A stretch of 64,000 nt of DNA from Cryobacterium luteum (lineage in GTDB: Bacteria; Actinomycetota; Actinomycetes; Actinomycetales; Microbacteriaceae): NCBI RefSeq assembly GCF_900110125.1, contig NZ_FOCN01000001.1:248001-312000 (forward strand). The letters run 5' to 3'. The translations under genes were made by a program, and so were the position numbers. The notes under the pieces were generated by a model. That model was not told the origin of the DNA, did not search any database, and was given only the letters and a program-made list of their open reading frames with translations. Of the stretch, positions 57,336-64,000 are shown piece after piece (the stretch's first letter is position 1; each line of letters opens with the position of its first letter).

Positions 57336-58909
57336 CAGATGACCGGCCTTCCGGCCCGGTCGACGACGGTCGCGACGACCTTCACCGACCGGGCCTTGTC
57401 GATCAGCCTGTCCAGCGCCCGCTCGGCGGCAGCTACGTCGGCCTGCGCGGTGATCTTGGCCGTGTAGGTCTTGGCCGCTGCGGCCTTCAGGTCGGCCTCG
57501 GCGGTGGTCGTTTCGGCCTTGGCCGTCACCTTCGTGCCGCGCTCCTTGTCCTCCGTCGCCTTCAGCTTCTGCTCGGCCTCGGTCAGTTCGGGCTTTACTT
57601 CGACCGACACGGAGAGGTCGGTCGCGAGGGTGCCGTCGATCGCCGCGTTACCGGCGTTGGCGGCGGCGGTGAACTTGGTGTTGAAGTCGGTGATCATCGC
57701 GTCGCCGCCGGAGAGGATCGACGCGAGCATGGGCGCGAAGTCGATGCCCTGGTCGACGAGGTATTGGTAGGCCTCGGGGCTGAGCCGATCCTGCGCGGTC
57801 TGGAGGTTCGCGGCATACCCGATCGCGGCATCCATTCGCACCTGGATGCTCGCGAGGTAACCGGCTGGGTCGATCGCTTTCTCTTCAGTCGCGGCGAAGT
57901 CTTCCCAGCTCCCAGCAGCGTCGTCGATGCCGGACTGGATATCGTCTATCAAGTCGTTTTTCAGCTGGAGTTCGGGGCCTCCGACCGCTGCCCAATCGGC
58001 TTCTTGTTGACGGGCTTCCTCCGTGGCCTTGGCAACCTTTTCGAGTGAAGTCTTCTGCTCCTCGAGAGCGGTGACCTTGGCCGCGGCATTGAGGTCGTAC
58101 TGGTTGTACTGGGTGACGTTCTCTCGATAGTGGTCATTCTCTTCATCGATCAGATCCTGCACAGCTGCGATCTGGTCTTCGATGTTGGCCGTTCCGCCGG
58201 CGTAGGACTGAGCGAGATCTTTGAACGGGATATCGAGCTTCTCGGCCTGCGCGCGGATCTTCGACAGGCTGATCTCGCCGTCATCTGACTCGGTGGCAAG
58301 GTCCTTGAGCCTGTCGGCGATATACCCGATGGATGCTCCACCGCTGGTGCCCGTATCGATCAGGTCGGTAGCGAGGTCCTTGACGCTCTGCCGGAATTCT
58401 TCGTTGTCGACGTTCGCCTGGTCGAGGGCGGTCATGATCAGTCCGATGCCGATTGCGCCGGCGGCGCCAGCCGCTGCGCCGATCGGGCCGAGGCTGGACA
58501 CGACGCCGCCGAGGGTGCCCTGGATGGCATCCCCGAAGCTCGACGCCGAGCCGTCGAAAGACGAGAACGTTTCGGCGGCATTCTGCTTGGCTTCGTTGCC
58601 CAGCTCCTGCAGGTCGCGTTTGGCGGCGCTCGTGCCGTCGGTCATGTTGCGCTTGAGCGCTCCGCTGCCGTCCGACGAGGCCCGGGCCATGGATTTGCCT
58701 AGCTCTGTTTGTTCCTTGGCGAGGTCTTCCGTCTCCCGCTGCGCGCCCTCCATGGCCTTTTCGAGCTTGTCTCCGGCTTTGTCGCCGTCGCGGGCTACGT
58801 CGTCGAGGGTGTCGGAGGCGTCTTCGAGGGGCTTGATGACGCCGGTCTTGACGCCCTTGGAGAATTCGCGGGTGTCGGAGGCTACTCCGATGCTGATGCC
58901 CTTGGCCAT
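57335..58909 (-). CDS. Tape measure protein (short)
   Basis: The 524-residue protein is mostly helical and coiled-coil, with a hydrophobic segment at about 140-165 (GPIGAAAGAAGAIGIGLIMTALD) and Ala/Lys/Thr-rich repeats at the end (KVTAKAETTTAEADLKAAAAKT and KITAQADVAAAERALDRLIDKAR). It sits between the tail-tube side and the distal tail genes. The length predicts a short tail, about 80 nm if ~1.5 Å per residue applies. Confidence 0.82.
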   Translation of the reverse strand: MAKGISIGVASDTREFSKGVKTGVIKPLEDASDTLDDVARDGDKAGDKLEKAMEGAQRETEDLAKEQTELGKSMARASSDGSGALKRNMTDGTSAAKRDLQELGNEAKQNAAETFSSFDGSASSFGDAIQGTLGGVVSSLGPIGAAAGAAGAIGIGLIMTALDQANVDNEEFRQSVKDLATDLIDTGTSGGASIGYIADRLKDLATESDDGEISLSKIRAQAEKLDIPFKDLAQSYAGGTANIEDQIAAVQDLIDEENDHYRENVTQYNQYDLNAAAKVTALEEQKTSLEKVAKATEEARQQEADWAAVGGPELQLKNDLIDDIQSGIDDAAGSWEDFAATEEKAIDPAGYLASIQVRMDAAIGYAANLQTAQDRLSPEAYQYLVDQGIDFAPMLASILSGGDAMITDFNTKFTAAANAGNAAIDGTLATDLSVSVEVKPELTEAEQKLKATEDKERGTKVTAKAETTTAEADLKAAAAKTYTAKITAQADVAAAERALDRLIDKARSVKVVATVVDRAGRPVI

Positions 58910-58912
58910 GCG

Positions 58913-59422
58913 TTATCTCTTCTCAATCAGTTCGTAGAACGTGCGGACGGTGGTCTGTACCCAGAGGGCGGCGATCCGTGGTATGACTTCGGCGACGGCA
59001 GGGAACACGACGTAGCCGGTCGCCTTGCGGGGGCGGAGCTGATGCTGGGTGCGGCGGGTGACGTTGAACTGCTTGCCCTTCACCGACCGGGCGGCGTAGG
59101 TCCGTTTGACGCCTTGCTCGGCTCCGAACTCGACGCCGCCGTAGCTCTCCGAGGGTTTGAGTCCCCCGGAGAGGGTCTTACCGATCGCCGCCGACTTCAG
59201 TGTCACGTTCTGGTCACTGACGGCGACACGAGCGGTGTTGGCAAGCACGCGGGCTTCGAGTCGGGTCGAGGTGTTCTCGGCCACGGCTTTCTGCCAGGCG
59301 GGCTGGATGACGGCTTTGGTCTGCTGGCGGATCTGCTTGGCGACCTCACGGTCGAAGCCCTTCATGGCGACGATGACGGCCTGCAACTCCTTCGAGTTGA
59401 AGACGCTGATGCTCGACGCCAT
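58913..59422 (-). CDS. HK97 gp10-like tail completion protein
   Basis: The 169-residue protein starts at ATG 59422 (AGGAG 7 nt upstream). It has a basic helical first half (LQAVIVAMKGFDREVAKQIRQQTKAVIQPAWQKAV) and a basic C-terminal part with GVKRTYAARSVKGKQFNV. Length and position match tail-terminator/minor tail proteins. Confidence 0.5.
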   Translation of the reverse strand: MASSISVFNSKELQAVIVAMKGFDREVAKQIRQQTKAVIQPAWQKAVAENTSTRLEARVLANTARVAVSDQNVTLKSAAIGKTLSGGLKPSESYGGVEFGAEQGVKRTYAARSVKGKQFNVTRRTQHQLRPRKATGYVVFPAVAEVIPRIAALWVQTTVRTFYELIEKR

Positions 59423-59444
59423 GAGGGGCTCCTGCCGGTGTTGG

Positions 59445-60113
59445 TTAGGCGTAGGTGAACGAGGCGGTGGTGGTGGACTGGCCGGAGGCGTTGGTGACCT
59501 TGACGGGCTTGGACCCGGCTGCCTGTGCGGGGGCGACGGCGACCAGCAGCGAGTCGGAGATCTTGGTGAAGCTCGACGCGGTGAGGGTGCCGAAGAAGAC
59601 GGCGGTCGCGCCGAGCAGGCCGGAACCGGTGATCTGGACGAGGGTGCCGCCGGCAATGGGGCCAGTGGTCGGGGTGGACGTGGCGAGGATGGGGATGCCC
59701 GAACCGGCGGCGATCTTGATGGGCTTGCCGGTGACGGGCAGCGTGACCGAGCCTTCCGCGACGGCGTTGCCCGCGCCACCGATCGGTCCCGGGGTGAGGG
59801 TAACGACGGCCTGGTAGCTGGGGCCACTGCCGCTTTTGGGCTTGAAGATCATGGTGACCTGCGAGCCCTCGTTCATGTACAGGTAGTCCGAGAGGCTGCC
59901 GACCGTTTCGTGGTCCTGTGCGTAGTTGATCCCGGCGACCCAGTCGGCCATGGGCATGTCGCTGTAGGACGCGCCGGGGCTCATCCCCTTGAACACGACC
60001 GGCGACGCGGATGGGGTCAGGGTGACCGAGGAGACCTGCTTTTCGAAGTTGTCCGCGCCGATCTGCACGAGCACGTCTTTGAGGACGATGGGGTTGGGAC
60101 TGATCTGGGTCAT
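59445..60113 (-). CDS. Major tail protein with C-terminal Ig-like (IPT/TIG) domain
   Basis: The 222-residue protein has a tail-tube domain in the first ~135 residues (VLKDVLVQIGADNFEKQVSSVTLTPSASPV), then a typical IPT/TIG domain (PTTGPIAGGTLVQITGSGLLGATAVFFGTL, ending VKVTNASGQSTTTASFTYA). Ig-like additions on tail tubes are known decorations that may bind cell-surface glycans. Confidence 0.8.
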   Translation of the reverse strand: MTQISPNPIVLKDVLVQIGADNFEKQVSSVTLTPSASPVVFKGMSPGASYSDMPMADWVAGINYAQDHETVGSLSDYLYMNEGSQVTMIFKPKSGSGPSYQAVVTLTPGPIGGAGNAVAEGSVTLPVTGKPIKIAAGSGIPILATSTPTTGPIAGGTLVQITGSGLLGATAVFFGTLTASSFTKISDSLLVAVAPAQAAGSKPVKVTNASGQSTTTASFTYA

Positions 60114-60115
60114 GG

Positions 60116-60481
60116 CTATTCCTTCTTTGAGATGAGGGTGAGGGTGATGTCGTAGGCGAGGCGGGTGCCGTCGAGGACCTTCTCTGCGGTCGTCCAGGCG
60201 ATGCCGAGGCCGTCGAGTGCGTGGATGAGGGTGTTCACCTGATCATCGAGCGCGTCTTCGGCTTTCTCGAAGTCGTCGTGCGGGGAGCTGATCGTGACCG
60301 TGAAGCCGATGTCGTGCGCGCCCTGGGGAGCGGCAGCGGTGCGCTCGATGCGGGTTTGCTTGAGCATGACCACCACGGTCGCCGGGCTGTCGAGGGTGAC
60401 CTGGTACGGGACGATGCGCCACGCGAGCGGGAGCAGCGGCTTGAGGAGCTCAGCGAGCACGTGGCGGGGCGCGGCGCCCAT
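60116..60481 (-). CDS. Phage tail terminator-like protein
   Basis: The 121-residue protein starts at ATG 60481, overlapping the upstream stop as TGATG. It has LAELLKPLLPLAWRIVPYQVTLDSPATVVVMLKQTRIER and ends with AYDITLTLISKKE, a typical layout for small tail-terminator proteins beside the tail tube gene. Confidence 0.6.
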   Translation of the reverse strand: MGAAPRHVLAELLKPLLPLAWRIVPYQVTLDSPATVVVMLKQTRIERTAAAPQGAHDIGFTVTISSPHDDFEKAEDALDDQVNTLIHALDGLGIAWTTAEKVLDGTRLAYDITLTLISKKE

Positions 60482-61101
60482 CAGCCAACCGCCGGGACTG
60501 CGGTCACGGGGCGGATGATCTGCTTGATCATCCAGTCGAGCGGGAAGGGTCGCATGACGAAGGTGTCCTCTCCTTGACCGCCGGATGCCGGGTCGACCTT
60601 GCCGGCGTTCCAGAGGTTGCGTGCCTGCATGAGTTGTGCTCGTAGGTAGTTCAGGGGTGGGTGTGCTCCCTCGGCGAGCTTCGGGCCGTAGGCGACGACC
60701 TGCTGCCGCGCCGACCAGAGCAGCTCGTACAGCCACGAGTCGAACCCGGGGGCGTCGCGCCAGTCGTCCCGGCACGATTCGAGGGTGTGCCAGCCGTCGT
60801 CGATGTCGGCGACCAGGCGCACGGCGGGGACACGCTCGCGCGTGTCCGCCGTCGTGCTGCTGAGGGTGAGCCGGAGGGAGTAGATGCCGGCTATGGCGAA
60901 CGGGCTGGTGCCGGGCCATTCGACGACGATGGTTTCCGGGCCGAGGGTACCGAGGAATCCCGGCCCGTCGACGAGGACCCCGGCGGGGTCGTAGAGCTTC
61001 ACATCGACTTCGTCGAACGGGGCGAGGTCGATGGGCTCCTCACGGCGGACAGGCTCGATGACGAGGTCTTGCGCGGGGATGTCTCCGACGTAGTAGCCCA
61101 T
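60481..61101 (-). CDS. Head-tail connector-type protein
   Basis: The 206-residue protein has a beta-rich N-terminal part (VDVKLYDPAGVLVDGPGF, YSLRLTLSSTTADTRERV) and a helical C-terminal part resembling gp6-type connectors (WLYELLWSARQQVVAYGPKLAEG). It follows the capsid gene by 47 bp. Confidence 0.55.
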   Translation of the reverse strand: MGYYVGDIPAQDLVIEPVRREEPIDLAPFDEVDVKLYDPAGVLVDGPGFLGTLGPETIVVEWPGTSPFAIAGIYSLRLTLSSTTADTRERVPAVRLVADIDDGWHTLESCRDDWRDAPGFDSWLYELLWSARQQVVAYGPKLAEGAHPPLNYLRAQLMQARNLWNAGKVDPASGGQGEDTFVMRPFPLDWMIKQIIRPVTAVPAVG

Positions 61102-61148
61102 GATCGTGCCTGTCCTTCCGGGGTGTGTGGGGCGGGTGCTGCCGGTGG

Positions 61149-62813
61149 TTAGACGGTGGCGGCGGTGACGAGCTGGAGGCCGGCTGCATCGTTGACGACG
61201 ACGCCGGCGTAGCCGAATGCGGCCTTGTCCACGCCACCTCGGGCGAGGTCGAGCGCGTCGACGCGGATCGGGACGCCGGGCAGCTCGTAGACCGTGACGG
61301 CCTCACGGGCACCGACGAGGACCTTTCCGGCGGCGATGCTCGCAGACGGTCGGATGATGAACCCTTCCAGCGATCCCTCCTCGAGGCCGAGGGCCGCGTT
61401 GAGGTAGCCGATGACGTTGGACTGGGGCATCTTCACCATCTGCTTCCAGAGCGCCGTGGCGACCAGGGCGAAGGTGGGCAGCGTGCCGGCGGTGACCAGC
61501 GCGGTCGCGCCGTCGATGATCGCCGATGCGGCCGACCCGATGGTGCCGCCGGTCGCGCCGGGCAGCGTGCTGAGCGCGTCCCCGGCGAGGGCGGTGGCAC
61601 CGGCGAGAACCTTGGTGGCGACCTTGCCGTCGGCCCAGCGGGCGTAATCCTCAGTCACTGCGGCGGTGTAGGACTCGAAGAATCCCGGGACGTTGAAGTC
61701 CACGAACTCGCGGGCGATGTCGTGACCGATCGCGTACCGGTCGGCGCTGCCGGTTACCGGGGCGACGACGAGCGTGTTCGACGGCACGTTGCCCTTGTTG
61801 CCGAGCCAGTCGCCGCCGGCGGGCTTGGTGGTCCACTTGAACCCGTTCAGCGTGAGCGAGGTCAGGTTCTCGTGGGCGAACAGCGGGAGGACCTGCTGGC
61901 GGTAGTGCAGCGCCGACCAGGCCTCACCGATCCACTGCGGCTGGGTGATGGTCGGGGCGAGTCCGCCGGTGCCGTCGAACTTCACATCGGACAGCGCGGC
62001 GAACATCGACGCACCGTTGTTGGCCTGGAGGGCTTTGCGACCGGTGTCGTCGAGGGTGCCCTGGTTCGCGGCGAAGAGGAGGCCTGCCATGTCGCGGAGG
62101 GACAGCGGGCGGTCGGTGGTGGCCGTGGTGGCCGCCAGAGTGTTGGGTACGGTTGCAGCGGGCACGGCGGGGTCCTGTTCTGTGGTGGGGTCGGTGATGG
62201 TGGTGGTCGTGTCGATGGTCGTGGTCGACCCGTCGATGGTCGTGGTGGTGACGGTTTCGCGGATGCGGGTCAGCCCGTTCTCGTCGGTAAATTCCTCGGA
62301 GGTCTTCTCGACCGTCACCACCGGGCCAGACGCTGCGGCGGGTGGTGGGTCGGTGGGGAGCGTGCCGACATCGGCAGCCATGAGCGAGGCCGAGGGGAAT
62401 GCGCCCTTGGCGACGAACGCCGCGCCGAACAGCTTCCCGGCGAGTAGCTGGCCCTTGCGGATGACGGTGTCGGCGACTTCGACGGACAGGTTGCGGCGGG
62501 CGGTTGGGGAGTCGGATTCGATCTCGGCGAGCAGCGCGTCACCCTCGGGGTTCTTACCAACGACGAAGCTCGCGACGAGGCCGGCGGCGGTATCGACGGC
62601 GGTCAGGAACCGGGCGACGGGGTGTTCGCGGCTGTGGTCGGTGTTGGCGGCGAGCACGGTCACGTCGGCGGGGATCGTGACGACGCCGGGGGCGACGGTG
62701 AACTTGCCGAGGTTGGTGTTGCCGACCTCGCCGTAGGGCAGCAGCAGCCCGGAGACGATGCGGTCTTGCCGGTTGGCGGTGAGCGTCCCGGCCTCGATCT
62801 GAGCGGTTGTCAT
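61149..62813 (-). CDS. HK97-fold major capsid protein fused to a prohead-protease-like domain
   Basis: The 554-residue protein has three parts. Residues 1-150 resemble a prohead protease: RIVSGLLLPYGEV, NTDHSREHPVARF and NLSVEV, with His60 and Ser110 spaced as in HK97 gp4. Residues 165-235 are a Thr-rich linker. Residues 240-554 are a capsid with QWIGEAWSALHYRQQVLPLF and KWTTKPAGGDWLGNKGNVPS. One fused gene replaces the usual separate protease and capsid genes. Confidence 0.8.
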   Translation of the reverse strand: MTTAQIEAGTLTANRQDRIVSGLLLPYGEVGNTNLGKFTVAPGVVTIPADVTVLAANTDHSREHPVARFLTAVDTAAGLVASFVVGKNPEGDALLAEIESDSPTARRNLSVEVADTVIRKGQLLAGKLFGAAFVAKGAFPSASLMAADVGTLPTDPPPAAASGPVVTVEKTSEEFTDENGLTRIRETVTTTTIDGSTTTIDTTTTITDPTTEQDPAVPAATVPNTLAATTATTDRPLSLRDMAGLLFAANQGTLDDTGRKALQANNGASMFAALSDVKFDGTGGLAPTITQPQWIGEAWSALHYRQQVLPLFAHENLTSLTLNGFKWTTKPAGGDWLGNKGNVPSNTLVVAPVTGSADRYAIGHDIAREFVDFNVPGFFESYTAAVTEDYARWADGKVATKVLAGATALAGDALSTLPGATGGTIGSAASAIIDGATALVTAGTLPTFALVATALWKQMVKMPQSNVIGYLNAALGLEEGSLEGFIIRPSASIAAGKVLVGAREAVTVYELPGVPIRVDALDLARGGVDKAAFGYAGVVVNDAAGLQLVTAATV

Positions 62814-62817
62814 GGTG

Positions 62818-63879
62818 TTAGTCCTCCTGGATGGGGCCGGTGGCGGTGGGCAGGTTGTAGGCCTCGTACTTGTCGAAGCGGGAGCGCTGGCCGCGCGGGA
62901 GCACGTCGTCCATGGACAGGCGTGCCTCGATGGGGTCAGTCCAGAACGGCAGGTCGAACTCGTAGAAGCTGTTCTTCTCGCCCTGCGTGGTGGAGTACGT
63001 CAGCGAGTCGACACCGGCGGTGCCGTCGAGCATCGACGCGCGTACGTTTAGGAATGAGCCGACATCGGTGCGGACAGCGTTGCGGCCCTCGACCATCAGG
63101 TCGGCACTGACCTCGCCGTGGGTGCGGATCTCTAACCCGGACGGGGTGTAACCAATCGCTCCGTTTTCGCTTCGCCGGGCGAGGCTCCACGCGTCGACGA
63201 ACGCGGGGATCTCGGTGGTGTCCATTGCGTCGTCGGTCTGGTGCAGTTCGATCAGGGGGATAGGGTTGCGCGCTCGTCCGACCCATGCGGCCTCTTGGTC
63301 GCGGGCACCCTTCAGGGTGCGGTTAGCGATGTTCAGCAGGCCCTCGAACGGGAAGTTGAAGAAGATCACGTCGGCGGCGTCGACCGGCTGGTCGTGCACG
63401 AGGATGCCGCCGTCGACGATCTTCCAGTCGCTCATCGGGCAGTACGCCGCGTGGAGGATTGGGCGGCGTCCGCTGGAGTCGGGAGCGCCGCGCTCGACAA
63501 GCCACAGCGCGTAGCCGTAGAAGATCCCGTCGTCGACGGTCCAGACCATCCGCTCGTAGGGGGTGACGTTGCCGTTCGTGCGGAACATCCATGACGGCTG
63601 CACGGCGACGAGCCCGGCGGTGTCGAGGGCTCGGAGCGGGAACTTGGCAATGGTCGACACGAGCAGGTTGCGGGCCTTCGACACGGCGGGGATGGTGATT
63701 GCCTCGGCGCGGCTGAGCGGGAGCGAATCGATCAGCTCCGCACCGTAGATGTCGGAGAGCACGACCTGTGTCAGGCTGTGCTCTCCGCTCGCCCAGGGGG
63801 ACGTGACGCCGAGATCAATCGACGACGCGAGAAAGTCAGACGCGCGCTTTCCGACTCCGAGTCGATCCAAGATTCCCAT
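62818..63879 (-). CDS. Phage portal protein
   Basis: The 353-residue protein starts at ATG 63879 (MGILDRLGVGKRASDFL). It has AITIPAVSKARNLLVSTIAKFPLR, YALWLVERGAPDSSGRRP, DVIFFNFPFEGLLNIANRTLKGA and LMVEGRNAVRTDVGSFLNVRASMLDG, typical of phage portals that form a 12-fold ring. Its stop lies 4 bp before the capsid ATG. Confidence 0.85.
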   Translation of the reverse strand: MGILDRLGVGKRASDFLASSIDLGVTSPWASGEHSLTQVVLSDIYGAELIDSLPLSRAEAITIPAVSKARNLLVSTIAKFPLRALDTAGLVAVQPSWMFRTNGNVTPYERMVWTVDDGIFYGYALWLVERGAPDSSGRRPILHAAYCPMSDWKIVDGGILVHDQPVDAADVIFFNFPFEGLLNIANRTLKGARDQEAAWVGRARNPIPLIELHQTDDAMDTTEIPAFVDAWSLARRSENGAIGYTPSGLEIRTHGEVSADLMVEGRNAVRTDVGSFLNVRASMLDGTAGVDSLTYSTTQGEKNSFYEFDLPFWTDPIEARLSMDDVLPRGQRSRFDKYEAYNLPTATGPIQED

Positions 63880-64000
63880 GTAGAGAATGCTCCGGACTCC
63901 GTGGGGCATTGATGGAATCGGCGGCGTGTCGCTCCTCACGCAGACGCCGGTTTTTGGCGACTTGACGGCGGAATTCCCAGTCGTCGGGGTGCACGTTTTC
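63836..64000 (-). CDS. 3' end of an upstream phage gene (partial)
   Basis: A frame open at the window edge reads HPDDWEFRRQVAKNRRLREER on the minus strand and stops at TGA 63838-63836, overlapping the portal start by 44 bp. Position suggests the terminase or an HNH gene. The overlap is long, so this frame may not be the real one. Confidence 0.35.
   Translation of the reverse strand, partial: ENVHPDDWEFRRQVAKNRRLREERHAADSINAPRSPEHSLHGNLGSTRSRKARV

Larger units (their letters stand above)
52150..64000. mobile_element. Left part of a siphovirus-type prophage
   Basis: The order is attachment site, small early genes, integrase (plus), then on the minus strand lysis genes, tail fibre-type genes, tape measure, tail tube, connectors, capsid with fused protease, and portal. 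Read along the minus strand this is the standard head-to-tail-to-lysis order. Terminase genes and the right end lie beyond the window. Start codons here have Shine-Dalgarno sites, unlike the leaderless host genes. Confidence 0.9.

Noticed and set aside
61125..62447. 440-codon plus-strand frame in the prophage
   Set aside because: Gly/Asp/Arg-rich antisense of the capsid gene; phage late genes here are all on the minus strand.

Overview
The window is high-GC actinobacterial chromosome, most probably Microbacteriaceae (a Cryobacterium-like organism is a guess from gene content and style, not a computed placement). Evidence: GTG/TTG starts, a full o-succinylbenzoate menaquinone pathway, the ResB/CcsB/CcdA cytochrome c system, a short AspRS, a COX24/AURKAIP1-type mini ribosomal protein, and many genes whose start codon lies 6-7 nt after a TANNNT -10 box (leaderless mRNAs).

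Layout. 1-4636 (minus): MacAB-like export operon with two membrane-fusion proteins, a LolD/MacB-type ATPase, a MacB-type permease and a lipoprotein with two DUF5666-like repeats. 4763-10043: yajQ, a ferredoxin-NADP reductase, a polyprenyl diphosphate synthase, menG and menF. 10048-16958: a 6.9 kb accessory island bounded by the inverted ends of an IS630-family element and by TA dinucleotides. It carries two broken IS630 copies, a glycosyltransferase stub, small unknown genes, a TetR-SGNH hydrolase pair, a second TetR with a palindromic operator, a small membrane protein broken by an in-frame TAG, and a quinone-oxidoreductase-like enzyme. 16955-22580: a redox locus with a membrane flavocytochrome carrying a 2Fe-2S domain, ApbE, two secreted Ala/Pro-rich proteins and a divergent two-component system. 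22596-32116: menD, menA, menE, menB and menC with small membrane proteins, a group-2 sigma factor preceded by a 16-codon coupled leader ORF, and two small DUF7882-like genes. 32195-36967: histidine phosphatase, TlpA/ResA-like, CcdA, ResB, CcsB. 37044-52047: housekeeping genes (aspS, glutaredoxin, potassium uptake pair, MinD-like ATPase, proC, cation efflux, tadA, upp, a winged-helix regulator behind a structured leader, MarR, SDR, FeS photolyase). 52150-64000 and beyond: the left part of a siphovirus-type prophage integrated in a tRNA-Arg gene, with integrase, lysis genes, tail genes, a protease-capsid fusion and portal.

Functional links. Menaquinone synthesis, cytochrome c maturation, ferredoxin reductase and the flavocytochrome/ApbE locus all serve membrane electron transfer. 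The IS630-bounded island now separates menF from the flavocytochrome gene, which were probably convergent neighbours. The most unusual items are the redox locus without a visible FMN-binding substrate, the island with its exact ends and leaderless TetR promoters, the leader ORFs upstream of the sigma factor and the winged-helix regulator, and the very consistent leaderless promoter architecture.
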